A DNA stretch of 64,000 bases from Ceriagrion tenellum (taxonomy: Eukaryota > Arthropoda > Insecta > Odonata > Coenagrionidae): positions 117,449,117 to 117,513,116 of the forward strand of contig OY720639.1 in assembly GCA_963169105.1 (NCBI GenBank), given 5' to 3'. The notes beneath the pieces were generated by a model. The model was not told where the DNA came from. It did not search any database and saw only the letters and a program-made list of their open reading frames with translations. Of the stretch, positions 33,671 through 45,339 are shown piece by piece. Position 1 is the first letter of the stretch. The number at the start of each line of letters is the position of its first letter. Made by a program: the position numbers and the translations under genes.

Positions 33671-34993
33671 CGATGTGCGTTCAAATAGTTCCCGAACTTG
33701 ATTAATTACAAAAAAATACTTCACTAACAAAATATTGGTCAGGGTTCCCTTCCAAGTAGTTTCCTCCCCAACGTATACAGTTATCCCAACGGTGTTTCCA
33801 CTTTTTGAAACATTCCTTGAACACTTCTTCCAGAATGCTCATAAGCTCCTCCGTCGAACTTTTCTCTATCTCAGGAATGGTGGAAAATCTTTTTCCTTTG
33901 AGCGGGGTTTTTAGTTTGAAGAACGGGAAAAAGTCACTTGGGGCCAGGTCTAGTGAGTAGGGTGGGTAGGGAAACGCAGCGGTCTTGTTTTTGGCTAAAA
34001 ACTCACGAGTCCTGAGAGACGAATGAGCCGGTGTATTGTCGTGGTGAAAAAAACCACTCGCAGCTCCTCCAAAGTTCGGGCCGTTTTCGCCTGATTCTCT
34101 CTCTTAGGCGTTTCATAACCCCCAGGTAGTTCTCAGTGTTAACTGTATGGCCTTTAGGTAGGTATTCGTGGTGCACAACCCCCTTTGCATCGAAAAAAGC
34201 AGTCAACATCGCCTTGACATTTGATCGAACTTGTTGAGCTCTTTTGGGGTGAGGGATGTTTAACGAATCCACTTTGAAGATTGAGCTTTTGTTTCGATGT
34301 TATAACCATAAACCCATGTCTCATCACCTATTATGATCCTGGACAAGAAGGTTTCATCCTCTTCAGCTCGATCAAACAGTTCCTGGCACACTTGAACTCG
34401 ATGTTGTTTCTGGTCTGCTGTCATCAGGCGAGGCACTAATTTGGCGGCGACTTTATGCATCCTCAATTTTTCAGTTATGATTTCATAGCACGAACCAATC
34501 GATATGCCACACTCTTCTTCAAGTTCCCTGACAGTCAAACGTCGATTTGCACGAACGGGATCGTTCACTTTCTCGATGTGGGGGTCATCAGTGGACGTTA
34601 TGGTCTTCCGGAAAGCTCGTCGTCTTCCATTGATTTTCGCCCCTTTTTGAACCAGGTAAACCACTCATAACACACGGTACGTTTCATAGCAGCCTCATCT
34701 TAAGTCTCGGTGACCAACTCAAAAGTTTCCGTGAAGGATTTGGAGAATTTCACAGAACAACGCTGCTCCTTCAAAGAGCTCATTTCTGCGGATCCGATTA
34801 TTTGCCGCACTCCGCGAACACCCCTTCATCAAAACGGCCGTAACTAATCAACAAAACAAGATATCAACAGAAATATGGTTAAAGGCGGTCATTTGGGAAG
34901 TTTCCGCGGACACAACGCCTTCAAGCGGATTAAACTATAACCGACTGGAGGCGTGCTATTCAAAAAGTTCTGGAACTTTTTGAACAGACCTCC
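33671..34993 (-). mobile_element. Full-length mariner element (1323 bp) with TA target duplication
   Basis: Termini at 33671 (CGATGTGCGTTCAAATAGTT) and 34993 (minus: GGAGGTCTGTTCAAAAAGTT) are inverted repeats of about 28 bp with mismatches. TA dinucleotides flank both sides (33669-33670 and 34994-34995), the duplication made by all mariner/Tc1 elements. Length fits the 1.3-kb norm of mariners. The interior is a minus-strand transposase pseudogene. Confidence 0.92.
33702..34783 (-). pseudogene. Mariner transposase pseudogene
   Basis: The protein would cut out and reinsert the element at TA sites. The start ATG is at 34783 (MSSLKEQRCSVKF), the expected mariner N-terminus with helix-turn-helix; the stop is at 33704-33702. 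Motifs: LTVRELEEECGIS near 34520 (second DNA-binding helix region), IIGDETWVYGYN near 34305-34335 (first catalytic Asp), HHDNTPAH near 34030-34055 (second Asp) and SLDLAPSDFF near 33935-33965 (third Asp). Thirty-four residues separate the last two aspartates, as in the D,D34D family. All catalytic residues survive, but a TAA at 34702-34700 and frameshifts near 34600, 34262 and 34050 break the frame. Length is about 360 codons against the usual 345. Confidence 0.9.
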
Positions 34994-34995
34994 TA

Positions 34996-35637
34996 CATCA
35001 TCTTTGGCAATGCAGATGATGACTCTTTAGTGGCTGAATGCAATCGCATTCTTTTCTGTATTTCACGGTTGACCCGGTACTACCTCTTGAGTAAACTTTC
35101 TTCTTTGATGCGGTGATATCTGTTTCTTGAGTGTTTTTCAGTACCAGATCGTTCGTGTTCGTAGTTAGTCTCTTCTGAATTTGGGACGTCGTAAATAGCT
35201 ATGTTTACGAAGCATTCTTGTTCTTCGAACCGTTTTGTTTTGGTTTAAAGACAGATGTTGTTTATTACCTTCTTTTTTTTGTCCTAAGCATCAGTATATT
35301 TTAGTAATTTGGCATTATTCTAATTATTTATCCACTAACTTTTTATCAAAATAGGTTACTTTTTTAATCCGTATAGTTCGTTAACTAGTTTAGTTTAGTT
35401 TTTGTTTACATTTTGGGTTTATTTCCGGAAACTTACGGAAACTTCTTTGTGTTTTTCCTCGGAGGTTGTGCTTTGTACTGAAAAAATTGTTGAATCGTTA
35501 GAATAAATTATTCGGTTCATTATCCCTATGTAATTCAGGTTGACGACTGAGGATTGGTAAGTGCTTTAACGATAGTTGATCATTCAGCATTTTTTCATAT
35601 GGCACTGATTTTCATTTACCTTGGATATATTTCTACG
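34996..35637. other. Unassigned AT-rich DNA
   Basis: No feature recognised. Confidence 0.4.
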
Positions 35638-35881
35638 TTTACTTGTCATCACGTTTTTTCAGAGGATTTAATAGTTATATTTAGAAAACCACATACTTAA
35701 AGACACAAACGACCCGGGTTTCAACGCTTAAGCGTCATCTTTAGGTGACGCTTATGCGTTGAAACCCGAGTCGTGTGTGTTTTTAAGTATGTGGTTTTGT
35801 AAATGTAACCATTAAATCCTCCGAAAAATATGGAATACCACAAAGTTACCAAGGAACTTGTATTATTTACTTGTCATCACG
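35638..35881 (+). mobile_element. Inverted-repeat element with hammerhead-ribozyme-like core, copy 2
   Basis: Arms of about 87 bp (35655-35741 and 35742-35828) are inverted. The minus strand has CTAAAGA (35744-35738; consensus CUGANGA with G to A), a GACGC-TTAA-GCGTT hairpin, GAAAC (35722-35718), CCGG, and GTC ending at 35711. The 16-bp direct repeat TTTACTTGTCATCACG flanks it at 35638-35653 and 35866-35881. The direct-repeat spacing is 228 bp, against 227 bp in copy 1. A tail ACAAAGTTACCAAGGAACTT resembles the tail of copy 1. Outer arm sequences differ between copies. Confidence 0.7.
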
Positions 35882-36519
35882 TGACTGTATATGTTACCGC
35901 TCGTTTTAGAAAGTCTGATACCATAAAATACATCAGTTGATCGTAAAGTATCGTGCCTATAATTTTGTTTCAATGCCAAATAGATAATAGAGAGTCCAAA
36001 TATCTAATTGATCCATCAAATATAGATGGCGTTTACCAGAGGAAATAGGTTTTTACTTATTGCGCGTTGCAATGTATGTGCTAAGTATTGGTGTGGAACT
36101 AAGCTTAGAGTATAAAAAAGTCATTTTAATCCTTCTATATCGGCTTGAACAATATGCTATCTCTTTCTATGGTGCTGTCTTATTTTCGCTCTTAATTCAT
36201 ATTTTTCCTTTAACCTTAATAGATAAAATTAGTGCTCTATGTTTTTGTTTCAAATTATTGAGAATAGTGTCTCATAATTGTGGTATCCGATGGTTGACGT
36301 AAAACTGCGAAAAAAATTCTCTTACTTAATAATAGAATAAAAAGTACAGCCAACCGTGGTCGTCTAGCATTTTAATGCCACCAATACACTTCCTTTCCAA
36401 TACTCCCGGAAGTGGACTCAAAGTTTATCAGGCAATGTGTCTACTCCACGCTTCATTTTCGCCACCAAAATAATCCTCCAAGTTAAAACGTGCTTTGTTG
36501 TAGGTCAGCAGTCTGCTGA
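35882..36519. other. Unassigned AT-rich DNA
   Basis: No feature recognised. Confidence 0.4.
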
Positions 36520-37190
36520 AATTGATTGCCGACGCGCGCGATCATTTTTCACGTCGGACACGCCCTCAACGGTGGTGGCTTCTTGAGAATTCAAACTATT
36601 ATCTTCTCCTTCGGTTACCTCTCACGAGTCTCGACCGAGGAAGAGTGAATGAAAAAGAATATTAAAGACAGAGCTACGCGGGATCAAAAAGGCACCACAC
36701 GATCACGCCAATATTCCCCCCCCTGGACGAAATAAAAGGCGGAGTGTATGGGAAGAAGGTCCTTGTAAGGGATTTTGAAGGGAGGAAGGTCCTTGTGAGG
36801 GCCGCGCGACACCCATTTTTGGGCGCCGGCCCCTGAGCTACCGCGCGGAAAACAAAGGTTAAGGATTGATGACGAGAACGTTTCACACCCACGCGTGGGA
36901 AAGAGTGTGGTGGGATTGTAGGTGTGTGAAGGGGGTGGGTGAAAAAGGGGTTGAGGATCGTGAAGAAGAGGAAACAGGAATAAGTTGAAAAAAGGACGGA
37001 TCGGGGGGGTGGGAGGGAAGGAGGAATCGGAATGGATTTTCGAGGGCTGAAGGGCTGAAATGCGCCGGGTGGAATAATTTACCTTTCCACTCCCTCTCCG
37101 CGACCGCCTCCCTGATCCCCCTCTCGACTCCCCTGTCTTCCCCCTCACCAACGGGCGCTTTGAATCCATACTCGGTGCCCTGAAAAACTA
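36520..37190. repeat. Purine-rich low-complexity tract
   Basis: G/A-rich on plus, with an internal direct duplication of GAAGGTCCTTGT-x-AGGG at about 36754-36800. Long minus-strand frames (161 and 239 codons) are low-complexity P/S/L-rich translations and not genes. Confidence 0.55.
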
Positions 37191-37194
37191 TTCG

Positions 37195-37713
37195 AACTGG
37201 AAATGAGTTTTTACTAACTACTAAACTATGCAAGATTATGGAACTAGTGACATCGAGGAATGTCAGGGCAGATATAAGAAAAAGATTTACAAACTGCTTC
37301 GTATGGAGTATTGCACTATACGGATGCGAAACATGGACCTTGAAGAAGAGAGAAGAAAAGTACTTGGAAAGCGTTGACATATGGCTGTGGCGACGAATGG
37401 AGAGAATTGGGTGGAAAGATAAGAGTTGGGAATGATGAGGTGCTGAGGAGGATTGGGGAAGAAAGGAGAATTTGAGAGGAATTAAAAAGAGGAAGACTAA
37501 TCGGATTGGGCATATTTTAAGGAGGAATAGTGTTAACAAATTAATTATAGAAGGGAAGAGAGGAAGAGGAAGGAGGAGGCACGGAATGCTGACAGACATC
37601 AAAAAAGGAAGGAGCTATGAAGAGATGAAGAGAGAGACCCAAGACAGAATGCTGTGGAGGCAGTACCGTTGAAACCTATCCAAGGACAAAATCACAATGA
37701 TGATGATGATGAC
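37195..37713 (+). pseudogene. LINE C-terminal fragment with (ATG)n tail (RTE-like)
   Basis: The plus strand encodes the C-terminal domain of an RTE-like retrotransposon: KRFTNCFVWSIALYGCETWTL near 37280-37345, WLWRRMERIGWKDKS near 37385-37430, IGEERR in the next frame near 37455, then NRIGHILRRNSVNKLIIEGK near 37500-37555 and SYEEMKRETQDR near 37610-37650. A frame change near 37435 and its reversal near 37475 show two compensating indels. The element ends in GATGATGATGATG at 37698-37712, the usual short-repeat tail. The 5' end is truncated at about 37195. Confidence 0.85.
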
Positions 37714-39180
37714 TAAACTATCAATGGTATGCATCGATAGACAATTGAAGCTACACCATCCATGTCCATGAAACGCTTATCTCCCAAATGATGGAGATAC
37801 GTCCGCTAAACTCTCAGCTTATCTTTAACCACTTATTTTCTACTGAACAGATGGCTTAGGTCTTCACTGGGGTGTAACTATCTCAACCGAATTATTAAGA
37901 AATGTTATTGTAATGGACGTTGAATTCGCAACCATATCCATGGATGAGGTTTCATGCTCGTAGCATTAAATTGTTCTTCCTTAATGTTTTAATTTCATCA
38001 TTAACTTTATTCGCCGAGGAAAGTAAGGTATTTAGTCCTGAGATAAGCTGGCACAGTGGTTTTTTTAATGAATTGGATAATGCCTAAGAAATCACTCTAA
38101 TTTATTGCATTTTTTTCTACATAGCGTGAGTAGAAAAGGAAGTTTTCGCTAAACTCTACCAGAAATTCCCTTCTGATCAATTTTACTACTTTTGAAATTA
38201 AGCTTTTAAAAGTCACTAATGCCACTTTATATTCGGCTGCATGAGCATAAAATTATAATCTTATTGCTTTGTTTAATTAATTCAATTAAACGCAAACAAA
38301 TTTCCTCCATTTCATACTAAATTTTTACGTCTATACTTGCAACTCGGTATGTTAATTTTCAAATCGGGTATGCGAATGATATTCGAGTTAATTTTTTTCA
38401 CAGTGGGCTTAAATGTTAATCTTGGTGGTATCAATAAATAAGGGGGTGATTACAATCAGAAAAAGTGCTTTCAAACCGCTGGGATCATTGTCGCCTCTAT
38501 TGCATTCTTGTAGATAAAAAATATTCTGCTTCTACCTTTCGGTGCTTAAAAGATGGATAAATTGGACTAACGTGTGATTTGCAAAGTTGATACAAATCGA
38601 TTTTAAAAAATCGCGTGATGGGGAAAGATACGAAAACTAATTAACATATAATTCATGCAATAATTATTTACCGTTGAATCCAGTCATTTCTCCAGGATGT
38701 GGGTTTCATAGAAATGTAGTTTCATTTCTTTACCTTATTCGTTGAGGCAGCGCCGTTTTTTCGTCCGGACAATGATTTTGAATACCTTCGCGAAATCTTG
38801 CGCCTTGTACCAATGGATTCCTCGTACTCCAAGCCTTAAATACCGATTCAAAGGAGAAAGAGTTCGGCAGTTTTCGACAAAATACCTATGTTTATACAAG
38901 GGTAAGAGAGATACAATTCCGCATCCGTTTTTTTCATATTGAATGTATAAATGAAAATGACGCTTGCCGTGAGTAGATACCCATTAAACATACGGAAAAC
39001 CCACACTATCTGACATTGCAGGTATCTCTGGCAGGCATCTCAGCAGGTATGATAAAAAATTGTTCCCACCATCTCAATCTAAATTTGTATTTTTGGAGAG
39101 CATTCTATCCCTTTAATCTCGATGTTTCAATATCAACGGTTGTGTAGCTATAATGGTTTGTCGATGTCAACCATCGATGG
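37714..39180. other. Unassigned AT-rich DNA
   Basis: No feature recognised. Confidence 0.4.
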
Positions 39181-40160
39181 TTTTTCTCTTTCTTCCCAAT
39201 GCTTGAGCACCGTACCGCCCCGTCTCGTTTCTCGTTCAAATTGTCCACCCGCTTCCTCTCTCCTCTCGGCTCTCTCACCACAGCACCAGCCGCTTAACAG
39301 CCTCACCCCACACCCCTCCCCTTATCCGACCCCCTCACTCTTCCAGCCTGGCGCCCCAGTCATAAATTAAGCAGCGGTTACACACGGAAAGTGCAGGTGT
39401 TGAATTGCTTTCTCTCTCTCCATATCTCGTTCGTCCCCACTCCATTTCTCCCTCTGCCACGTCCGGGAGGTTGCAGGAGGGAAGAATGCGAATGGGGGAG
39501 GGGGAAAGAGGCGAAGACCCGGTGGTGGGAAGGTTTGTGGGGGGGGAGGGGAAATTAAGGGGTTATGAATATGTAAGCGCGCCCGTATGACTAAGTTGGT
39601 GGAAGTGTGGGTAATGGTTAGGAGCCCGTGCGGGGGGGGAATGTAGGTGAAGTGTGTTCCGTTGGGTTGGGGTTCTCGTTTGGGGTGGCGAGAGAAGGGC
39701 GAGGAGGAGGAGTGTTACCCATTGTTTTGCGAGCGTGTAGAGTGAGGTGTCGGGAACACGACTGAGGTGCAAGGCAAACGCTTTCCTTACTCGTCCGGGA
39801 GTGTGAGACCGGCGCTCGAGGAGTTGGTGGAGGTGGCATGTTTGGTACTCCACTTGGCGGTGATAAAACTTCTATTAGTTTCTCGCTCCTCCCAATGCGA
39901 TGGATGGTCCACGGCCATAAGGTTTCCCTCCTCTTGCGCCTTCCAGGGAAGAATAAAAAGAAAGGAGTGAGAGATGTAAAGAGAGAGAAAGAGACGAAGG
40001 GTATCCTCCCTTTCCACTCCTGCGTCCATCTTCTCGTCGCACTTCTCTTCTTATTTCTCTCCTGGCCGCATCCTTTGCATTCCTTTCGCTCGGTAGATAG
40101 CTTTCCTCTTCCTCTAAAGCTCTCATCAAGTGGACGTATTTTTGGGCGTATGTATGTCAG
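39181..40160. repeat. Mixed C/T- and G/A-rich low-complexity region
   Basis: Pyrimidine-rich on plus at 39190-39460 and purine-rich at 39465-39720, with a run of G at about 39539-39552. The many overlapping frames on both strands are composition artefacts. Confidence 0.5.
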
Positions 40161-41616
40161 TGATGTTTAGTGTTCAATTGTTCTCAGGTTTTGAATTTTT
40201 CTTCCTCGAGGATGCATTCAAGTACCTCTTTCCCCATTAGGCTTAGTTATTCGTTACTGCGCACAGTGTACCGTGCGTGCACTAGTTGCATATCTTCAAC
40301 TTCTCCTTTTCTAACGCTGGATAGGTTACCCTAATCCCCTTAAATTTTGTTCACCTCCTACCTGTGTACTGTTACGAACGCTGAGAGGGCGGAGGTAAAT
40401 TATTATTATCGTAATTACGTGTACAAAATTTCTCAAAGTATTTGGTGTATTCTGGCCTCTCCGGATATCGGTGATTCTTGCTTTTAATATCGTTAGCACA
40501 TAAAATATTCCATGGAATTTCCGAGTCTCACTGGTGTATTTTTTTGAAGTTATTGAAAAAACAATGGCCCTTCTTTTCTCATAGCCAGTTGCCGAAATAT
40601 TAACGTAATGGAATTAATAATAATGAGATTCAGAGAGTGATGACACTCATTACTAAAATGAGTTGCTTCAACTTTTCCTTTTTTGCTTTTTCTCCTATTA
40701 TTACTCTGCATGTTTGATTCACTTTTGCTGGATGGAAATGTTGTACTTTTTGTGCATGCACTGTACTTATGAACTGCAATAATTGTGAGATTCATGAAAT
40801 AAATCTGCCATTCGTCAAATAATAAGTCATTATTAGTAATAAGTTTAAGTTATCAGTTTTTATTGCTCTCAAATATTCCTGCATGTAAGAAAGAAAAATT
40901 ATCAGGATAGAAAGATTAGGTAAACTCGATGGACCTGTGGTGAGGTTCCCATTAGCTAGATTTCCCATGCATTGGTACATGAAGAACAAAGCGTACGACC
41001 ATTTAATTAATTACTTGTAAAGACAATATGTTTTCTATGTCCCCATAATTAAATAGCTAATGCTTCATACTTTTACTGAAGAAAGACATTCCTTTTGTCT
41101 TTTTACAGTCAGGAGGTAGACAATTTTAGGCCCAGTATGCAAATAAATTCTCCCTAACTCTGTCGAGTTAGGCTTGAGAAACCGTACCATTTTCCTTCGT
41201 AACTCATTTATTCTTTTGTGAAGTAAATAATCCAGTTGATTGGTTCATGGCTAACCTGCTATTTTGATTATTTATTAAACTTATACTTAACTCCTATCCA
41301 TCTGGCCCAGTAAGTTGTGACACCAATTAGGAAGCCTCTACATGCATTGATTTTTCCTGAAACTGCCTTGACTTATATGTTCTGTCTCTGCATCCTGCCA
41401 TTGTTCATGAATAAGAACTTAACCCATTTCAATTTCGTCTGCCTCAGTTCGTCACCGTGTTTCATTTATTGTGTCCCTCCTCCGTAATGGCGATTACCAT
41501 TGAAATTTGGCAGCGTTTGGAACTTGAAATTGCGGTGGTGCAAGCGTGCATAATAGCGGTGCCTAACGCCTAGTTTGGTAACGTTAGCAGTTTTTACGGG
41601 TGAATCCCTCAACTAC
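40161..41616. other. Unassigned AT-rich DNA
   Basis: No feature recognised. Confidence 0.4.
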
Positions 41617-41620
41617 TTAA

Positions 41621-42208
41621 CCCTTGGGTGGTGACGCCCGGTCTCTAAACCGATAATGTAATCTTTCTGGTGACGAAGGTAAAGTATAAAATTTTATTTT
41701 TCATGCTATTCAGTAGCTTCCTCGTTCATACTGCTCCTCTAATATACAAGCCAAAAATTCTTATTGTGCAAGAATAATTCTATTTATAGTTACTTTTGAT
41801 CCCTCAGACCGTGAATCACAACCTCTTTCTTCAAATAGTACCAAATTTGTCGTGCTTTATATAATATGACATGCTAAAATGTGGATAAGAGATTTCTTAC
41901 ATATTATGCTAATGAATCTTCTTTTATGCACCAATTCCTAATAACAGTTTTTTCATCTTGTGAAGAAAAATAATGCTCTAGTCTACCCATTTTACCGTAT
42001 AACATGGATTGAACACAAGCTGAAGTATCTTCTCTTTTTTTCTGTGAAAATTTTGAAAAAACATTTTAAAATTCACGTTTTAATGCAGCTTTTTTCAGTC
42101 CATCCAGAAAAAACTTATATCATCATTTAAAAAACTCCAAAGCCCTAATCGGTCCAGGAGACCGACGACACTACGCATGTCCCGATAATTCACGTCACTA
42201 CCTTAGGG
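41621..42208. mobile_element. piggyBac-type non-autonomous element (588 bp)
   Basis: Left end TTAA|CCCTTGGGTGGTGACG (TTAA at 41617-41620) and right end CGTCACTACCTTAGGG|TTAA (TTAA at 42209-42212) are inverted repeats of 16 bp with three mismatches. TTAA duplication and termini beginning CCCT are hallmarks of the piggyBac superfamily. Subterminal inverted copies of GGTCTC-x-ACCGAT (about 41640-41655 and 42145-42165) strengthen the case. There is no transposase frame inside, so it would depend on an enzyme from elsewhere. Confidence 0.85.
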
Positions 42209-42250
42209 TTAAACTGCAATTCGGTGAGATGGTTGGTTCCATGGTATCAA

Positions 42251-42312
42251 GGACTCGTCAGTTAATATAGTGGTCTTTTCTCTCGTGCCTGTTGTTCAAA
42301 TCCCCATTCCTC
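42251..42312 (+). pseudogene. Degenerate tRNA-like sequence (Asp/Glu-like)
   Basis: ACTCGTCAGTTAATATAGTGG resembles the start of a tRNA-Asp/Glu with its A box, and TGTTCAAATCCCC the B box and T arm. The middle is disturbed, so this is a relic or SINE head. Confidence 0.4.
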
Positions 42313-43780
42313 CGGTGTTTTATTAATTTTTCCGAACTTCTTTACCGTATCGAGCCTGAGTTTTTGTGCTGTTTCTTGTATGGGCCCTGTGTTAAGACCT
42401 TTGAAATCATTTCGCGTTATTCTTACTTTTGGGCCGTGTCATCGCAGCGGTTGTCGTCGACTTCAACCTGAAGTATGCAAGATTTATGTTTGGGCTGGAA
42501 GATGTCCATTCATGTGCTGTAATGTATAATTGTGCGTTTAACTTCATTTTCATGATCTAATCAGTATTCAACCCATTGGATGTGCTCGCAATTTTGTGAT
42601 GAGTCTAATTTTTCCAGCCTGTGGAAACCAACTGCGTGAAATTGTTGTTCACTATGGATAATAGGATTTTTAATATTGTCAGTCTGTTTGTTCTCGATTT
42701 CTCTGAGGATATCCTGGAGTTGAATTATACCAACAGTACTCCTTTCCTTTTATTTGCGTACTTATACTGCGCTGTCAAATTTCATTTATCATATGTTTTG
42801 TTCATTAAGCGAGAAAATTTAAACCTGTATTTTAGAACTGTTTATCACAGTCTTATTTGAGTTAGGGAAGAATTTTCGTACGTTACTTTGACCGTTTGTT
42901 TTAGCGATTACCTGAAGTACGCATGTGATGATGTCATAAGTACGGGTAAATGGCTTAATCATCATGGAATTAAGACAGGCTTATTTCCCTACTGCTTTGG
43001 GTCCAATTTAATGGAGTGTAGTGGGCAGGCAAGGGGTTCGCAAGATGAAATGGCTTCAAGAACAGATGGTTTAGGGAATTTATGAACGCCAAAATATTCG
43101 TCAACCTTTTTAATAATAGGATGATTGTCATGCTCCACGACATTAAGTATGCATCTGATCTATCGTGTGATATAAATTCAAAGGTTAACCTCCATTCCGG
43201 GCATTTCGCGATGTGGAGTCAGATCTGCACTTTTTTGTCCGCCTTATCTCTGGCAGAATTAGTATGTGGGCCGAGGAGGTTAGCATGATATAAGCTCTTA
43301 CTGCCAGAATGGGTTTTCCAGGTCTGCGAAACTCCCAAAACTTATCGCATGGCTGATCGTAGGCTTTCGCTACGGTTCGTTGTTGCTGAGGTGGCTTAAG
43401 GGATTGCTCTGTGTGTGCCCCGAACCACAAAATACTCTGCTGGTAGCGGATATCAAGAGCCACTCAGCACAATCTTTTTTCTACAAATACGTACATTTTC
43501 ATCAATCAGCGTATACCGTTTCTGCTTTCTGTCATATAAGAAATACATGGGAAGTTATAGCTTGTGGAAATTCGACAGGAAAAAATCAATCGACTGGAAT
43601 TTCAACTCTCCGTCTCCCAGCTGCTGGTCGGGAGAAAGGTATATTTCTCGTACTGCCAGTACACCATTATCACACATAATACTAGGCAATCATAAGTCTA
43701 GGAAAATTTACAATTTAGTTTAAGTGAAGCAGATGTTCGGGAATTCTCACCGCATAGGAAAATTGGCTAGAATTAAAGCA
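42313..43780. other. Unassigned sequence
   Basis: Several overlapping frames, none with a recognised motif. A weak SINE-flank-like stretch (GAAAAAATCAATCGACTGG) occurs near 43578. Confidence 0.35.
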
Positions 43781-43852
43781 GGCTTGCTGGAGTGGCTGGC
43801 TAATATACGTGGCCGGCAATCGGGAGATCCAGGTTCGAATTCTGGTCATGAG
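43781..43852 (+). mobile_element. tRNA-derived SINE head
   Basis: GGCTTGCTGGAGTGGCTGGC and CCGGCAATCGGGAGATCCAG match the tRNA-like head at 16743-16671 at roughly three of four positions. The T arm CCAGG-TTCGAAT-TCTGG still pairs. The downstream body differs. Confidence 0.7.
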
Positions 43853-44970
43853 AGACCATATTGAGATGAGAGGCCATATTTCTTCACTTTGGTTTATCAT
43901 CTTGCACCCGAGCGCGTGACTACTTCCGGCGTTCAATTGTTCATCCCGTTAATGAACAACTGTTAATGATAGTTATTGGCAACCTCGCCTTCTTTACTAG
44001 GTTTATGTCCTGTCATTGCTATTTTTACCATCAGCTTCTCCTAGTTTGAGTGCTCCTCAAATTATTGCCAACATTTCTCTCCCTCTTCCGATGTTTCCTC
44101 TAGTACGTACAATATTACTTGTGTAGCCCCTCATTATCCTTTAATTCCGATTACTAACTCATCTTTGCTGTATTCATTGAAGCGCATTGAGTTTCCTATG
44201 CTTTTTCCGACTAACACCCATGAAAATTTAGTTTTTGTTCTGAGAAAATTTACAATCGTATATTTTCTGCGAAAACCTCTTAATATGATCTCGGCCTATG
44301 GGTCTTTCTTCTCACGGATCGGTGTTAAAAGTCATCGTACGGATTTATTAGCCATAAATTGGCGCTATTAGTCCCTTACTGCTTCGCAATGAGGCCATAA
44401 AGTAAAGCATGCTCCGCTCGGTATATTATTGCTGGATTAGGGACTTAGAACCACGTGTGCATCCGTGCCAGGTAACCACATGGAATATCCGTTATTTTGA
44501 ATTGTAACGATGGGCATGCCTATGTGCAGATGTGTTATTAACCTTAGTACGGCGATTGGGTATGATCCATCGATTATAATTAGGTTTATGCCAGCTTATG
44601 CATTCAAGAAAAAACATCGTCTAATTCCTCAGTTCACCGCTGTTCAAATCTTGGGTTCACCGTTCACGACTCTCGGAAAGTATACCGCATAATACTGAAA
44701 GTTGGTCGGAATTCTATTGAAAAATCACTTTCATAGTCGAACCGGGGCCCAGAGGGATGAGGGGTCAATATTCAGGTCACCACCCGTCCCCGAGGTAGGT
44801 TATTCACTTGACGGCGCGGCCGAAAACGGAAGTCATTGGGATCGCCATCGTCGTCGCTCGGATTGGACGGTGGATTGGTTATTGTAGCTTAATTTTTGCT
44901 GTAGGATGAAGGGTGGTGAGAGAGGCCCGTTGTTGGAATGCGCCAACTCTAAACGATGGGTTTCTATGGC
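43853..44970. other. Unassigned sequence
   Basis: A GC-rich patch at 44740-44880 has no recognised content. Confidence 0.35.
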
Positions 44971-45000
44971 GTCCGCTGGCAAATGTCGTTGCCAGCGGAC
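44971..45000. repeat. Perfect 12-bp hairpin
   Basis: GTCCGCTGGCAA at 44971-44982 and TTGCCAGCGGAC at 44989-45000 are exact complements around a 6-base loop ATGTCG. Confidence 0.9.
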
Positions 45001-45051
45001 GGACGGAGTACTACTCTTGAAATGTTATCCCATTTAGCTATCGGGATCAAA

Positions 45052-45120
45052 CTGAGAAAAACCTGTCGGGATTCGAACCTTTGGAATGGGGAGCCATTAC
45101 TGTAACTACCACGAAAATCC
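45052..45120 (-). mobile_element. tRNA-like SINE head, degenerate
   Basis: The minus strand has a good B box, AGGTTCGAATCCCG, and an A-box-like CGTGGTAGTTACAGTAATGG about 25 nt upstream. No complete cloverleaf is seen. Confidence 0.5.
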
Positions 45121-45339
45121 CTCCTTCACCGTCTTGAACTCGCCTTCTAATAGCAATTTTTTATATATCAAGCATAGGTGAACCTCATGTATTTTTCATC
45201 CTAAGATATTCTTATGTGATTCTTCAATAAGTGGATCACCCACCTTCCCTCTAATACACTCTTTAGATCACTATGACTCCATGGAAAGCGGGGAATAGTG
45301 CTCGTCCACTGTCACCTTCGATTCAAACAAATTTCAAAA

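Noticed and set aside
36684..37602. Minus-strand frames of 161 and 239 codons
   Set aside because: Low-complexity translation of purine-rich DNA and antisense of the plus-strand LINE fragment.
43185..43463. 92-codon minus-strand frame
   Set aside because: No family motif, no start context and overlap with another frame on the plus strand.
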